Source of the DNA: Aquiluna sp.
Lineage (GTDB): Bacteria; Actinomycetota; Actinomycetes; Actinomycetales; Microbacteriaceae
Direction: 5' to 3'
DNA length: 64,000 nucleotides
Assembly (NCBI GenBank): GCA_029241985.1
Contig: JAQWUU010000043.1
Location: 1-64,000, forward strand
This document shows, piece by piece, positions 45,209 through 54,720 of the stretch. Every line of letters begins with the position of its first letter. Within the stretch, counting starts at the first letter, position 1. Below the pieces are notes generated by a model. That model saw only the letters and a program-made list of their open reading frames with translations. It was not told the origin of the DNA and ran no database searches. A program made the translations under genes and the position numbers.

Positions 45209-45637
45209 ATGGCTGATTCAAAGGCTAAAACTGATGGTTTCACCGTCGAAGAACGCAAAGCCATGCGCGAGAGAGCCAAAGAACTCAAGATCCAAAACAA
45301 TAAAGAGCTCGCCGAAAAAGAGCTGCTGATCAAAATTGCCGAGATGCCAGAAAACGATCGAGAAATGGCCACCACTATTCACTCACTTGTTCTCTCTCAC
45401 TCCCCAAACTTAGAAGCAAAAACCTGGTACGGAATGCCGGCTTGGGCTAGAGACGGCAAGACCGTGATTTTTTTCCAAAGCGCCGATAAATTCAAGGTCA
45501 GGTTTGCAACTTTAGGATTCAGTGAACATGCGAATCTGGACCAGGGCAAAATGTGGCCTACCTCCTACGCACTCGAGGCCATCACCCCTGAAAACGAACC
45601 AGAGATTATTCGACTAATTACAAAAGCAGACAGCTAA
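45209..45637 (+). CDS. DUF1801 protein
   Basis: 142 aa from ATG 45209 (behind TTTGGAG); the track start is 55 codons upstream and unsupported. A charged helical N-terminus precedes VLSHSPNLEAKTWYGMPAWARDGKTVIFFQSADKFKVRFATLGF, the core of DUF1801/YdhG-like proteins. Role unknown. It is divergent from the heliorhodopsin gene with about 250 bp between starts, and 24 bp upstream of the next dehydrogenase. Confidence 0.8.
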   Translation: MADSKAKTDGFTVEERKAMRERAKELKIQNNKELAEKELLIKIAEMPENDREMATTIHSLVLSHSPNLEAKTWYGMPAWARDGKTVIFFQSADKFKVRFATLGFSEHANLDQGKMWPTSYALEAITPENEPEIIRLITKADS

Positions 45638-45661
45638 ACAAGGCCACCAAAGGATAAAAAA

Positions 45662-47149
45662 ATGAAGACAATTTCCCATTACGTCAACGGCCAGGAGCAC
45701 GCATCAAATTCGAGCAGACTCGCTCCAGTTTTTGACCCTGCCCTTGGAAAGCAAACCGCTAGCGTGGTGCTTGCCGATCAGGCTGACATCGCTGCCGCAG
45801 TTGATTCTGCAGCAAAGGCATTCCCGGCTTGGCGCGATTCTTCACTTGCTAAACGACAGCAGGTGATTTTCAGATTTCGTGAACTTCTGAATGACCGGAA
45901 GCACGAGCTTGCTGAGATCATCACCGCAGAACACGGCAAGGTTGTCTCTGATGCTCTGGGAGAAATCACCAGGGGTCAAGAAGTTGTTGAATTTGCCTGC
46001 GGCATGCCGCATCTTCTGAAGGGCGAATACTCTGAGAATGCATCAACCAACGTTGATGTTTACTCGACCAAACAACCCCTTGGCGTGGTTGGAATCATCA
46101 GCCCATTTAACTTCCCCGCTATGGTTCCGATGTGGTTCTTCCCGGTTGCGCTGGCCGCTGGTAACGCTGTGATTCTCAAGCCAAGCGAGAAAGACCCGAG
46201 CGCCGCACTTTGGATTGCCCGACTGCTCACCGAGGCGGGCCTTCCGGATGGCGTGTTCAACGTCCTTCAGGGAGACAAAGAGGCCGTAGACGGGTTGATT
46301 GAGCACGAAGCTGTCCAATCCATCAGCTTCGTTGGCTCCACTCCCATTGCCAAGTACATATATGAGAACTGCGCCAAGAATGGCAAGCGGGTGCAGGCAT
46401 TAGGTGGAGCAAAGAACCACATGCTGGTCTTGCCGGACGCTGACCTCGATCTGGTCGCAGACTCCGCTGTAAACGCAGGCTTTGGCTCTGCCGGTGAAAG
46501 GTGCATGGCAATCTCTGTGGTTGTTGCGGTAGAACCAATCGCCGACGAGATGATCCAGAAAATTTCCGAGCGGATGGCGAAGATTAAAGTTGGCGACGGC
46601 AGAAGATCATGCGACATGGGACCACTTGTAACCAAAGAGCACCGCGACAAAGTTGCCGGCTACATCGCCATTGCTTCAGAAGATGGCGCGAAGGTAGTTG
46701 TTGATGGCCGGGACATCGAAGTTGACGGTGACAAGGACGGCTACTGGTTAGGGCCCACCTTGCTAGACCAGGTGCCAACGACATCGCGCGCCTACACCGA
46801 AGAAATCTTTGGGCCTGTTCTGTCAGTGATTCGAGTAGCAAGCTACGAAGAAGGTCTGGAGCTTATTAACTCCGGTGAATTCGGAAACGGTACGGCGGTG
46901 TTCACCAACGACGGCGGCGCAGCTAGAAGATTCCAGAATGAAGTCGAAGCAGGCATGATCGGAATCAATGTCCCAATTCCAGTACCAGTGGCTTACTTCT
47001 CATTCGGCGGCTGGAAGAACTCCCTGTTTGGTGACAGCAGAGCACACGGCGAAGAAGGCTTTAGGTTCTTCACTAGAACCAAAGTAATTACTTCCAGGTG
47101 GTTGGACCCAAGCCACGGTGGCCTGAACCTAGGATTCCCTCAGAACTAA
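45662..47149 (+). CDS. mmsA: CoA-acylating methylmalonate-semialdehyde dehydrogenase
   Basis: 495 aa ALDH. GVVGIISPFNFPAMVPMWFFPVALAAGNAVILKPSEKDPS and SISFVGSTPIAKYIYENCAKNGKRVQALGGAKNHMLVLPDADLD are diagnostic for MMSDH; the catalytic cysteine is in GSAGERCMAIS. It oxidises methylmalonate or malonate semialdehyde to propionyl- or acetyl-CoA in valine, inositol or beta-alanine breakdown. The last 4 bases overlap convergent hrpA. Confidence 0.92.
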   Translation: MKTISHYVNGQEHASNSSRLAPVFDPALGKQTASVVLADQADIAAAVDSAAKAFPAWRDSSLAKRQQVIFRFRELLNDRKHELAEIITAEHGKVVSDALGEITRGQEVVEFACGMPHLLKGEYSENASTNVDVYSTKQPLGVVGIISPFNFPAMVPMWFFPVALAAGNAVILKPSEKDPSAALWIARLLTEAGLPDGVFNVLQGDKEAVDGLIEHEAVQSISFVGSTPIAKYIYENCAKNGKRVQALGGAKNHMLVLPDADLDLVADSAVNAGFGSAGERCMAISVVVAVEPIADEMIQKISERMAKIKVGDGRRSCDMGPLVTKEHRDKVAGYIAIASEDGAKVVVDGRDIEVDGDKDGYWLGPTLLDQVPTTSRAYTEEIFGPVLSVIRVASYEEGLELINSGEFGNGTAVFTNDGGAARRFQNEVEAGMIGINVPIPVPVAYFSFGGWKNSLFGDSRAHGEEGFRFFTRTKVITSRWLDPSHGGLNLGFPQN

Positions 47150-50100
47150 CTGAGCAACTTTTGGATTCGCTTGAAAGAGACTGCGTCCTGGGTGCCAAGG
47201 TTTTGAGCAAATAGGCTGACCCGGAACTCCTCGAGCAACCATCTGGTGGCTACTAGTTTTTCTGGCGCTTTTTCGGGTAAAGGTATTTTGCCGCCGGCAG
47301 CTTCGAATAGGTCTTCCGCCTTGCGCAATTCGATTGCACTTATTCGGTCTCGCTCCGGATTGTCTTGAAGTTTCTGAACCCGAAGAGCCACTGCCTTGAG
47401 ATAGACCTCGAGCCTAGAAAGCCGTGCCAAACCAGTCGCCGAAACTATGTTTCCGGAAGTGAGGCCTTGGATGTGCAGCTTCTCGCTTGCCAAGACCGTC
47501 AAGAAGTCGATGGCCTTAGCGTTAGAAATTGACTTATTTGCCTCACTGGCCGCCCTTGAAATCTTTAGCAGCACTTTAGAGACATCAAAGGCGAGCTCAA
47601 TAGAAATTGCCTCAACGAGATTTCTAAGTTTTTCAAATTCAGCAGCCTTGGTCAAAAGCTGCTCGGAGTGAGACTCTTCCAACTGCTGATTTGCTGCTGC
47701 CCGAATCACGTCGGTTACAAACCCGCCGACACCCTGATATCCGAGGCTTGCCAGAGCCAGTTTTTCCGGCTGAGTTAGATGGGAATCGATGTACTTTACG
47801 GGGCTTGGGATGCTTTTCACAACGAGTTCGACAACTCCTCTTGGGTGCTCAATAAGTTGCTGAGACTGCGAGGAAAGTAGTTTCAGGTCAACCTGCTTGA
47901 CTGCAGAATTCCAGACGAGAGCTGGATATGCACTGACCTTGTTCTTGCCCTGGTTAGATTCCAACTGTGTGGGAATGTCATCAAAGTCCCAGGTTTCCAG
48001 ATCACTTTTCTCAATGGATTCACCCTCAAACTCGATCACTTCTGAGACGGCTTGAGTTACATGATCAGCTAAGTCGCCCTGCAGTTTTGATAGGTCTGCA
48101 CCAATTGCAATCTCGGTTGCATCTAATTCGAGGATCCTGTAACTGACTTGGAGAGATGTAGGCAACGCGGTCTTATCGAAATCTGCTTCACTCACCCTGA
48201 CTCCACTGAGCCGCTGCAACTCCTGAGCCAACACGGCAGTGATGTCGCCGATTGGCTCTTCCGGCATAGCAGCGAGAGCCTTGGCTGCCCAGTCTTTGGC
48301 TGGGACCACGTGCTTTCTGATTGACTTGGGCAGTCCCCGTATTAACTCAGTCATTAGCTGAACCCTGATAGCTGGAACCAGCCACTCAAAGCCCGATGGT
48401 CTAACACTTGCTAAAAGTGTCACGGGAATCTCAACGACTACACCGTCGTGCTGGTTGCCTGGGTCAAAGATGTAACTGAGGTTGAATTCTTGGCCATCGA
48501 TCACCATTGAGCCTGGGTGATCATCGAGGCTTGCCGCTGAAGTGTCAGCTCCGAGAAGTTCGGCCTTGGTCATGGTCAAGAAATCCGGAGTGTCGGTGCG
48601 AAGCTTTTTCCACCAACCCTCGAATGACCTAGTAGAAAAAACATCCAGCGGGATTCGGTTGTTGTAAAACCTGAAGACATCGTCCTCGTTTGCTGCCAGT
48701 TGGGGGGCTCGTGCCCTATCGGCATCTGCTTCCATTTCCTGAAGCAACTCTTTGTTTGCTTTATCAAAGACCTGATTCGAATCCCATTCGCCATAGACAA
48801 GCGCGTGCCTTATAAAAAGCTCCCTGCAAAACAGTGCATCGATTTTGGAGTATTGGACTTTTCTGCCTTGAACAATAGGCACACCAAATAGGTTAACTTT
48901 CTCAAAGCCAATCACGGCACCCAGCTTTTTCTCCCAGTGCGGCTCGGTAACGCTCCTCTTGCAAAGGTCACCTGCAAGTTCTTCTGCCCAAGCTGGATCA
49001 ATTGCAGCATTCACCCTCGCAAATAGCCTGCTGGTTTCAACCAGCTCGGCACTCATCATGGCTTCTGGTTGCTTTTTAGCTACGGCAGAACCTGGAAAAA
49101 CGAAGTACTTCTTGTTATTTGCACCGAGGTAAACCTTGGGTTGCCTAACCGGTTTCCCGTTTTTCATGACAGGCTTGTCAACCACTTGCTGGATACCAAT
49201 CTGACTTAGTAGTCCAGCAAGAATCGCCCGGTGAATCCCGTCCGGATCCTTCTTTCTGCTTTCCTGAACCAGACCCAGTGGTTTCGTAACAGACTTCAGC
49301 TGCCGAACCAGGTCTTGCCACTCCCTGATGCGCATGTAGTTGAGAAACTCGGTCTTGCAGAGCCTTCTAAAGGCAGAAGATGAGAGCTTTGCCTGTTGGT
49401 CTTCGATGTGGTTCCAGAGGTTTAGAAGCGTTAGGAAGTCGCTTGCCTCGTCATTAAACCTTGCATGCAGACGATCGGCAGCCTCACGCTTTTCAAGCGG
49501 TCGCTCTCTCGGGTCTTGGATAGTCAGCCCGGCAACAATTGCCATTACCTCCCGCACAAGTCCCGCCTTTTTGGACGCGATCAGCATTCTGGCAAAACGT
49601 GGCTCTATTGGAAGTTGAGAAAGCTGTTTTCCAATTTCGGTCAGTGCTATGGCTCCTGACTCCTCTTCTGTGATGCCACCCAGTTCCTTCAAGAGTCCGA
49701 CGCCGTCTTTCACTCCCCTTGCGTCAGGTGGTTGCAAAAATGGGAACTTGCGGATATCCCCGAGGCCGCTGGCAGCAGCCTGCAATATGACCGCAGCAAG
49801 ATTCGTCCTAAGAATTTCAGGGTCTGTGAATTCAGGCCTGGAATCAAAGTCCTCTTTGGAGTAGAGCCTGATTACGGTTCCAGGCGAAGTTCTGCCGGCA
49901 CGACCCGCACGTTGATTTGCGCTCGCCTGAGAGATAGCCTCGATTGGTAGCCGCTGGACTTTTGCCTTTGGGCTATAGCGCGAGACTCTGGCAGTGCCGG
50001 AATCGATCACGTATTTGATGTTTGGGATTGTCAGGCTAGTCTCGGCGACGTTGGTGGCAAGAATTACCCTTCTTTTGACCCCGGCTTGTTTGGAAACCTC

Positions 50101-50943
50101 AAATACCCTGTGCTGCTCGGCAGAGCTTAACCGGCCATAGAGCGGCAACACCTCGGTGGTGTTCGGCAACAGGCCGCTTGCGATCTTTCCTGCAATGACA
50201 TCCTGAGCATCTCGAATCTCTGATTCTCCAGATAAGAACACAAGAGTGTCGCCCTGAGGTTTGTCTGCAAGCTCAACCAGTGCCTGAACTACGCCATCAA
50301 GGTAATCATTGGCAAGTAGATCATCATCAACATCCGAATTTCTAGAATCATCGCTTACGACCTCGCGATAGAGAACATCGATCGGATAGGTCCTGCCACT
50401 GACCTCGATAATCGGCGCATCGTTGAAGTGTTTTGAAAACGACCCGGGATCGATTGTGGCAGAGGTGATTATCACCTTTAGATCGGGTCGCTTTGGCAAG
50501 AGTTGCTTCAAATACCCGAGCAGAAAGTCAATGTTTAGTGATCGCTCATGAGCCTCATCGATGATGATCGTGTCATACCTGCGAAGTTCAATATCTCGCT
50601 GAAGTGCATTTAGCAAGATCCCATCGGTCATAACTTTTATTTTTGTTTGCTTGCTCGCCTGGTCTGTGAATCTGACCTGGTAGCCGACCAGGGAGCCAAG
50701 CTCGACTTGCAACTCCTCGGCAATGCGCTCTGCAACAGACCTCGCCGCTATTCGCCTCGGTTGAGTGTGAGCAATTGATTTTCTGCCAATTTCAAGACAC
50801 ATTTTTGGTAGCTGGGTTGTTTTTCCAGAACCGGTAGCCCCGGCGAGCACAATCACCTGGTTAGCCCGAAGGGCCGCGAGGATCTCAGTTCGTTTTTCAA
50901 CTACTGGAAGCTCTTCCGGGTAGTTGAAACTAAGCGTGGTCAT
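47146..50943 (-). CDS. hrpA: ATP-dependent RNA helicase HrpA (DEAH)
   Basis: 1265 aa. GATGSGKTTQLPK (Walker A), IIIDEAHERSLNIDFLLGYL (DEAH), ITSATIDPGSFSKHF, then LATNVAETSLTIPNIKYVIDSG and QRAGRAGRTSPG; the helicase-associated and OB-type domains follow and a long C-terminal DUF3418-type region fills residues about 700-1265. It probably acts in mRNA or ribosome metabolism. Confidence 0.93.
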   Translation of the reverse strand: MTTLSFNYPEELPVVEKRTEILAALRANQVIVLAGATGSGKTTQLPKMCLEIGRKSIAHTQPRRIAARSVAERIAEELQVELGSLVGYQVRFTDQASKQTKIKVMTDGILLNALQRDIELRRYDTIIIDEAHERSLNIDFLLGYLKQLLPKRPDLKVIITSATIDPGSFSKHFNDAPIIEVSGRTYPIDVLYREVVSDDSRNSDVDDDLLANDYLDGVVQALVELADKPQGDTLVFLSGESEIRDAQDVIAGKIASGLLPNTTEVLPLYGRLSSAEQHRVFEVSKQAGVKRRVILATNVAETSLTIPNIKYVIDSGTARVSRYSPKAKVQRLPIEAISQASANQRAGRAGRTSPGTVIRLYSKEDFDSRPEFTDPEILRTNLAAVILQAAASGLGDIRKFPFLQPPDARGVKDGVGLLKELGGITEEESGAIALTEIGKQLSQLPIEPRFARMLIASKKAGLVREVMAIVAGLTIQDPRERPLEKREAADRLHARFNDEASDFLTLLNLWNHIEDQQAKLSSSAFRRLCKTEFLNYMRIREWQDLVRQLKSVTKPLGLVQESRKKDPDGIHRAILAGLLSQIGIQQVVDKPVMKNGKPVRQPKVYLGANNKKYFVFPGSAVAKKQPEAMMSAELVETSRLFARVNAAIDPAWAEELAGDLCKRSVTEPHWEKKLGAVIGFEKVNLFGVPIVQGRKVQYSKIDALFCRELFIRHALVYGEWDSNQVFDKANKELLQEMEADADRARAPQLAANEDDVFRFYNNRIPLDVFSTRSFEGWWKKLRTDTPDFLTMTKAELLGADTSAASLDDHPGSMVIDGQEFNLSYIFDPGNQHDGVVVEIPVTLLASVRPSGFEWLVPAIRVQLMTELIRGLPKSIRKHVVPAKDWAAKALAAMPEEPIGDITAVLAQELQRLSGVRVSEADFDKTALPTSLQVSYRILELDATEIAIGADLSKLQGDLADHVTQAVSEVIEFEGESIEKSDLETWDFDDIPTQLESNQGKNKVSAYPALVWNSAVKQVDLKLLSSQSQQLIEHPRGVVELVVKSIPSPVKYIDSHLTQPEKLALASLGYQGVGGFVTDVIRAAANQQLEESHSEQLLTKAAEFEKLRNLVEAISIELAFDVSKVLLKISRAASEANKSISNAKAIDFLTVLASEKLHIQGLTSGNIVSATGLARLSRLEVYLKAVALRVQKLQDNPERDRISAIELRKAEDLFEAAGGKIPLPEKAPEKLVATRWLLEEFRVSLFAQNLGTQDAVSFKRIQKLLS

Positions 50944-50966
50944 TCATCCAATGTTAGATGAGCTAA

Positions 50967-51263
50967 CTAGTACCTATCGTCCCTTAGAACTTGAACATCG
51001 GAAACCCATGCCGAGCATGCGTAGTGGGGGAAGTAGTTAGTTTTTAGCATTTCCAAAACTTCCGTGGCAACTGCCTCCGGCACTACCGTTTCCAACTTGG
51101 CGTTACCGCCCTCTAGGTCGCCGGCTCTTTGGTTTCTCGGGCCAAGTCCGCTGGCGCTTGTGACGGTGTAGCCCTTGGCGCCCTTGGCCATAACGTCTCT
51201 TGCAAGTCTTGTGACAAGTCCTGCTTCAACAACTATTACAACGAGTTTCCTGGCCTTTAGCAT
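50967..51263 (-). CDS. PII-like protein of the SbtB type
   Basis: 98 aa. KLVVIVVEAGLVTRLARDVMAKGAKGYTVTSASGLG has the ferredoxin-like PII fold start; PEAVATEVLEMLKTNYFPHYACSAWVSDVQVLRD is the SbtB-like C-terminal half. The T-loop Tyr of GlnB is absent. The C-terminal CGPEGC redox loop of some cyanobacterial SbtB proteins is also missing. It overlaps the SbtA-like gene by one base (ATG in TGATG), so it is most likely its allosteric partner, which in cyanobacteria senses adenine nucleotides. Confidence 0.8.
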   Translation of the reverse strand: MLKARKLVVIVVEAGLVTRLARDVMAKGAKGYTVTSASGLGPRNQRAGDLEGGNAKLETVVPEAVATEVLEMLKTNYFPHYACSAWVSDVQVLRDDRY

Positions 51264-52237
51264 CAGAGTCCAACGCTTTCTATATAGGTACTAATTTGCA
51301 GCATGATCGGTATTCCCAGCGTGAGGTTAAACGGGAAAGTGATTCCAAGGCTAGCGGTCAGATAAATCCCGGGGCTTGCCTCTGGCAGTGCGAGCCGCAC
51401 TGCAGCAGGTGCTGCGATGTAGGAAGCAGAAGCGCTTAGCACGCCAAGTGTTGCGCTTCCTCCAAGGCTCAATCCAGTTAACTGCCCGGTGAGGACGCCC
51501 AAGGAACCGGAAATCAACGGGAATGCGATACCGAAGATCACAAGCCCAAAGCCAGAAGTTTTGAGATCTGAAAGCCTCCTGCCTGCGACGATGCCGAGCT
51601 CAAGCAAGAACAGGGTAAGGATTCCAGGGAACAAAGCCACAAAGAACTCATCGATTCTGGCAAACCCAATATTTCCGGTCAGGAATCCGATTACTAGACC
51701 ACCGGCGAGCAAGAAGATTGATCTTCCGGCAAGAATTTCTCTGAGGCTCTCGTTCCAAGGAACGTTTCGTTTCAAGCCTCTGGTGGCAAGCAGCAGACCA
51801 ACGATTATGCCTGGGATTTCAAGTATGGCTAGAAGGGTTGTTAGATACCCCTCTACCGAAACAGAAACTGACTCGTAGAAGATGATGGCCGCCGTGAAGG
51901 TAACCAAAGATGTCGAGCCATAGTGGGCAGCGAGTGCACCCCTGTCTACCTGGGATAGTTTGCGAATGCGTTTAAGTAAAAAGAAGGCAAGGGCTGGAAT
52001 CGTGACACCAAGAAGCAGCGTTCCAAGAATTGGCATCCCCACTTCGGCAATGCTCACCTCCGACAGGGCAACGCCACCCTTGATTCCAATTCCGAGAAGC
52101 AAGTAGATCGAGATGGCTTGGTAAATAGGCTCGGGAAGCCTCAGGTCACTTCGAATAGCGGTGGCTAACAATCCAAGCCCAAAGGCTAGCACGGGTGCCG
52201 AAGTGAGGTTTTGAACTGCAACGCTCAAAATGTCCAT
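51263..52237 (-). CDS. SbtA-like sodium-dependent bicarbonate permease
   Basis: 324 aa, about ten membrane helices in two similar halves. LPEPIYQAISIYLLLGIGIKGGVALSE and ALAAHYGSTSLVTFTAAIIFYE match the SbtA/DUF897 family (cyanobacterial LPEAICK...LLTKIGLTGGMAI and GSVS). Family role: sodium-coupled bicarbonate import. Here it is flanked by a regulator and the SbtB-like gene, each overlapping by one base. In a heterotroph it would feed carboxylases for anaplerosis. Substrate not proven. Confidence 0.85.
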   Translation of the reverse strand: MDILSVAVQNLTSAPVLAFGLGLLATAIRSDLRLPEPIYQAISIYLLLGIGIKGGVALSEVSIAEVGMPILGTLLLGVTIPALAFFLLKRIRKLSQVDRGALAAHYGSTSLVTFTAAIIFYESVSVSVEGYLTTLLAILEIPGIIVGLLLATRGLKRNVPWNESLREILAGRSIFLLAGGLVIGFLTGNIGFARIDEFFVALFPGILTLFLLELGIVAGRRLSDLKTSGFGLVIFGIAFPLISGSLGVLTGQLTGLSLGGSATLGVLSASASYIAAPAAVRLALPEASPGIYLTASLGITFPFNLTLGIPIMLQISTYIESVGL

Positions 52238-52527
52238 CAGCGACTCACCGCCACTCCGCCAAGGTAGTCCACTAGATCTCCAGTTGTTCTGTGGGCGCTG
52301 GTTTCGTGCCGGAGTTCTGCATCGCGGTTTATGGAGTAGTGATTGCGGCGGCCGAACTTTTCTTTACTCAGGTAGCCACCATCAGTCAGGTCATTCAAGA
52401 CATTCACGGTTGACCTAGTGGTCAGCCCAAGCTTTCTGGCTAGTTCTTCGATTCGGCAATCTGGGTTTTCATTTAGTGCCAGCAGCACATGCGCATGGTG
52501 AGTCAGAAAAGTCCAACGCTCGCTCAA
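52237..52527 (-). CDS. winged-helix regulator of the SbtA/SbtB operon
   Basis: 96 aa, TTG start with AGGGG upstream. HHAHVLLALNENPDCRIEELARKLGLTTRSTVNVLNDLTDGGYLSKEKFGRRNHYSINR is a MarR/ArsR-like winged helix; no sensor domain or metal site is visible. First gene of the three-gene operon, so probably an autoregulator. Confidence 0.8.
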   Translation of the reverse strand: MSERWTFLTHHAHVLLALNENPDCRIEELARKLGLTTRSTVNVLNDLTDGGYLSKEKFGRRNHYSINRDAELRHETSAHRTTGDLVDYLGGVAVSR

Positions 52528-52572
52528 ATCAGGCCCCTATCAGTGAAAAGTTATTCCTAGAAATTTATTTCA

Positions 52573-52586
52573 CCTATAACTATAGG
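52573..52586. promoter_or_regulatory. inverted repeat upstream of the SbtA/SbtB operon
   Basis: CCTATA-AC-TATAGG, 46 bases before the regulator start. It overlaps an AT-rich promoter-like stretch on the minus strand. Possible operator of the winged-helix protein. Confidence 0.45.
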
Positions 52587-52630
52587 GCAAGACAAATAAA
52601 GTCAGTCTTTCTTTGTCGTTGCTTGGCTAC

Positions 52631-54037
52631 CTAAGAACGAAGGGCTTTTGCAAGCTCCCTTGTGCTTTCAATCATCTTGTCCATGTCTCTTTGCGTGTGT
52701 GCGAAGGAAACCAACCACTGCTCGTCAAGACCCGGAGGGGTCAAAATGCCGCGGTTCACTCCCCAGAGCCAACACAGCTCAGCGGTTTCAAAGTCGGTTG
52801 CTTTGTAATCACGGTAGTTTCGAACCGGCGTTGTGGACCAGATCATTGCACCCTTTACTCCCAGGCCAATTGTGTGGGCAGGAAGGTCATACTCGGCAAT
52901 TATTTCGTCCAGCTTGGCAAGAGTTGTGTTGTTGATTCCCTCAGCCTTGGCCAAAGCCGCCGGCGTACAGATTTCATCAACAGCATCCGCGGCCGCCATC
53001 ACCAAAGGATTTCCGTTGTAGGTTCCAAAGTGAGCCATTCGATTGTCAACTACAGCATCCATGTATTCCTGCTTGCCGCCAAAGGCAGCCAATGGGAAAC
53101 CTCCACCGATGCTTTTGGCAAGGGTGATCAGATCTGGAGTAACTCCAATTCTGGCAGCCGCACCAGCGATACCAGCAGTCAAACCAGTCTTGACCTCGTC
53201 GAAAATCAACGCGATGTCGTATTCATCACACAGTGCTCGAACGCCCTGCAAATATCCCTCGTCGGGAAGGATGATAGAAAGGTTTTCGATAACCGGCTCG
53301 ATCATGAAGCAACCAATCTTGTTGCTGTGATCCCTCATGATTTCTTCGAGTCGTTCCAAGTTGTTATAAGGAACGGCCCAGACGTCTCCGGCCTCAACAT
53401 CAGGCGGAATCTGTGCCGTTGGAGCTTCGGCAGAACCTACATCTTTTAGATCTGGCTTGACAGAAACCTGAAGTGGGTCGTAGCCACCGTGGTAGCCGCC
53501 TTCAATCTTGATAACCCCGTTCTTCTTCTTCACTGCCCTGGCGGTCCTAATCGCATACATCGTCGACTCGGTGCCGGAGTTTGTGAACCGCAGCATGTCC
53601 AGCTTGAAGCGCTTCTGAAACTTCTCGGCGACTTCTGTGGCCGTAGGTGACGGTGTCACAAACAGCGTTCCAGTAGAGCGAATCGCTTTTTTAACCTTGC
53701 GAATCACCTTCGGGTTTAGATGGCCAACGAGCATGGCTCCAAAGCCCATGGACATGTCCAAAAGCTTTCGGCCATCAACGTCGGTCAGGTACGCACCCTT
53801 AGCCGAGACTATTGAAATGGGATATGGGTCCCAGTGTTGAAAGCTGGAGGTAACTCCCAATGGAAGTACCTTGCTGGCTTTCACGTTGTGTTCACCGGAT
53901 GCTTTTGTGGTTGCTTCGAACCTCGCCCATTCCTGGGCAAGAAGCTCTGCAACTCGCTTCTGGTCAACTGGTTTTGATGTTTCCGGTATATTTCGCCATC
54001 CGGCGGATTCATGCTTTGACGTCAATGTCGCGGGCAC
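52631..54037 (-). CDS. class III aminotransferase (glutamate-1-semialdehyde aminomutase-like)
   Basis: 468 aa from GTG 54037, eight bases after AAAGGAG; the track start 9 bases earlier sits inside the ribosome binding site. NSGTESTMYAIRTAR, EGGYHGGYD, LIFDEVKTGLTAG and the PLP lysine in DLITLAKSIGGGFPLAAFGG are class III features. It is longer than HemL (about 430 aa) with a different N-terminus, so it is more likely a catabolic or amino-acid aminotransferase. Substrate unknown. Confidence 0.85.
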   Translation of the reverse strand: MPATLTSKHESAGWRNIPETSKPVDQKRVAELLAQEWARFEATTKASGEHNVKASKVLPLGVTSSFQHWDPYPISIVSAKGAYLTDVDGRKLLDMSMGFGAMLVGHLNPKVIRKVKKAIRSTGTLFVTPSPTATEVAEKFQKRFKLDMLRFTNSGTESTMYAIRTARAVKKKNGVIKIEGGYHGGYDPLQVSVKPDLKDVGSAEAPTAQIPPDVEAGDVWAVPYNNLERLEEIMRDHSNKIGCFMIEPVIENLSIILPDEGYLQGVRALCDEYDIALIFDEVKTGLTAGIAGAAARIGVTPDLITLAKSIGGGFPLAAFGGKQEYMDAVVDNRMAHFGTYNGNPLVMAAADAVDEICTPAALAKAEGINNTTLAKLDEIIAEYDLPAHTIGLGVKGAMIWSTTPVRNYRDYKATDFETAELCWLWGVNRGILTPPGLDEQWLVSFAHTQRDMDKMIESTRELAKALRS

Positions 54038-54137
54038 GGGTATCACTCCTTTATGATCCTTGGAAGAGTTTCCAAGGAATGAGACTCCCCTCAGCCTATG
54101 CCATTGTCAGAAAAATTTCTTGCCTTAGTGAGCTTGG

Positions 54138-54623
54138 CTAATTGCCCCACTCAGTAGGCGATCCAAGCGATAGCAAGACTCCAAAGAGCACTATTACAAA
54201 AAGCACGAGTGACAAGACAAAAGTCTTAGGTCTGTTGATAAACCACCTGAAGAGCTGGTCAATCTTTGTCTTGTCTCGGGGGTCTTTACTCTGCTCAAGT
54301 CGCCAAAGCCCATCCAGCATGTTCCTGCGATGCAGGAATTTCTCAAACGGAATCGTCGCAAACGGGACAATCGCCAGAATGACTCCAATTGAGGTCTGCA
54401 TCATTCCCCAGCGGTTGTTTACACCGACTAGCGCTGCAGTAGTTGCATAACTCAAGAACATGAATCCATGGGTTGCCCCAACCACGGTGATCAACATCGG
54501 TGGCGTTTCAAATAGGGCTCGTAATACCAGCCCAGTGATCAAAAGCCCCCAGGTGATTGCCTCGCCCAGAGCAAAGTAGCCGAATAGATTTTTCGGGGAA
54601 TATGTCTCATTTTGTTTTCTCAT
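54138..54623 (-). CDS. DUF3817 membrane protein
   Basis: 161 aa; four membrane helices. FALGEAITWGLLITGLVLRAL, VGATHGFMFLSYATTAALVGVNNRWG and FATIPFEKFLHRRN are DUF3817 features. The final hydrophobic segment LSLVLFVIVLFGVLLSLGSP is an extra helix. Function unknown. Confidence 0.8.
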   Translation of the reverse strand: MRKQNETYSPKNLFGYFALGEAITWGLLITGLVLRALFETPPMLITVVGATHGFMFLSYATTAALVGVNNRWGMMQTSIGVILAIVPFATIPFEKFLHRRNMLDGLWRLEQSKDPRDKTKIDQLFRWFINRPKTFVLSLVLFVIVLFGVLLSLGSPTEWGN

Positions 54624-54720
54624 GATGTTTCAAGAGTAGCCGACGCAACTAGACTGCAGCGGTGCCAGAACTTTCACTGGTGCCCAGATAATTTGATCTG
54701 CAGCCCGCAACCAAAATCAG

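Noticed and set aside
52613-53449. 278-aa plus-strand ORF
   Set aside because: It lies fully antisense to a well-supported class III aminotransferase and has no recognisable domain or ribosome binding site.
52631-54037. calling the class III aminotransferase hemL
   Set aside because: It is longer than HemL, its N-terminus differs and there are no heme genes nearby, so the gene symbol is not justified.
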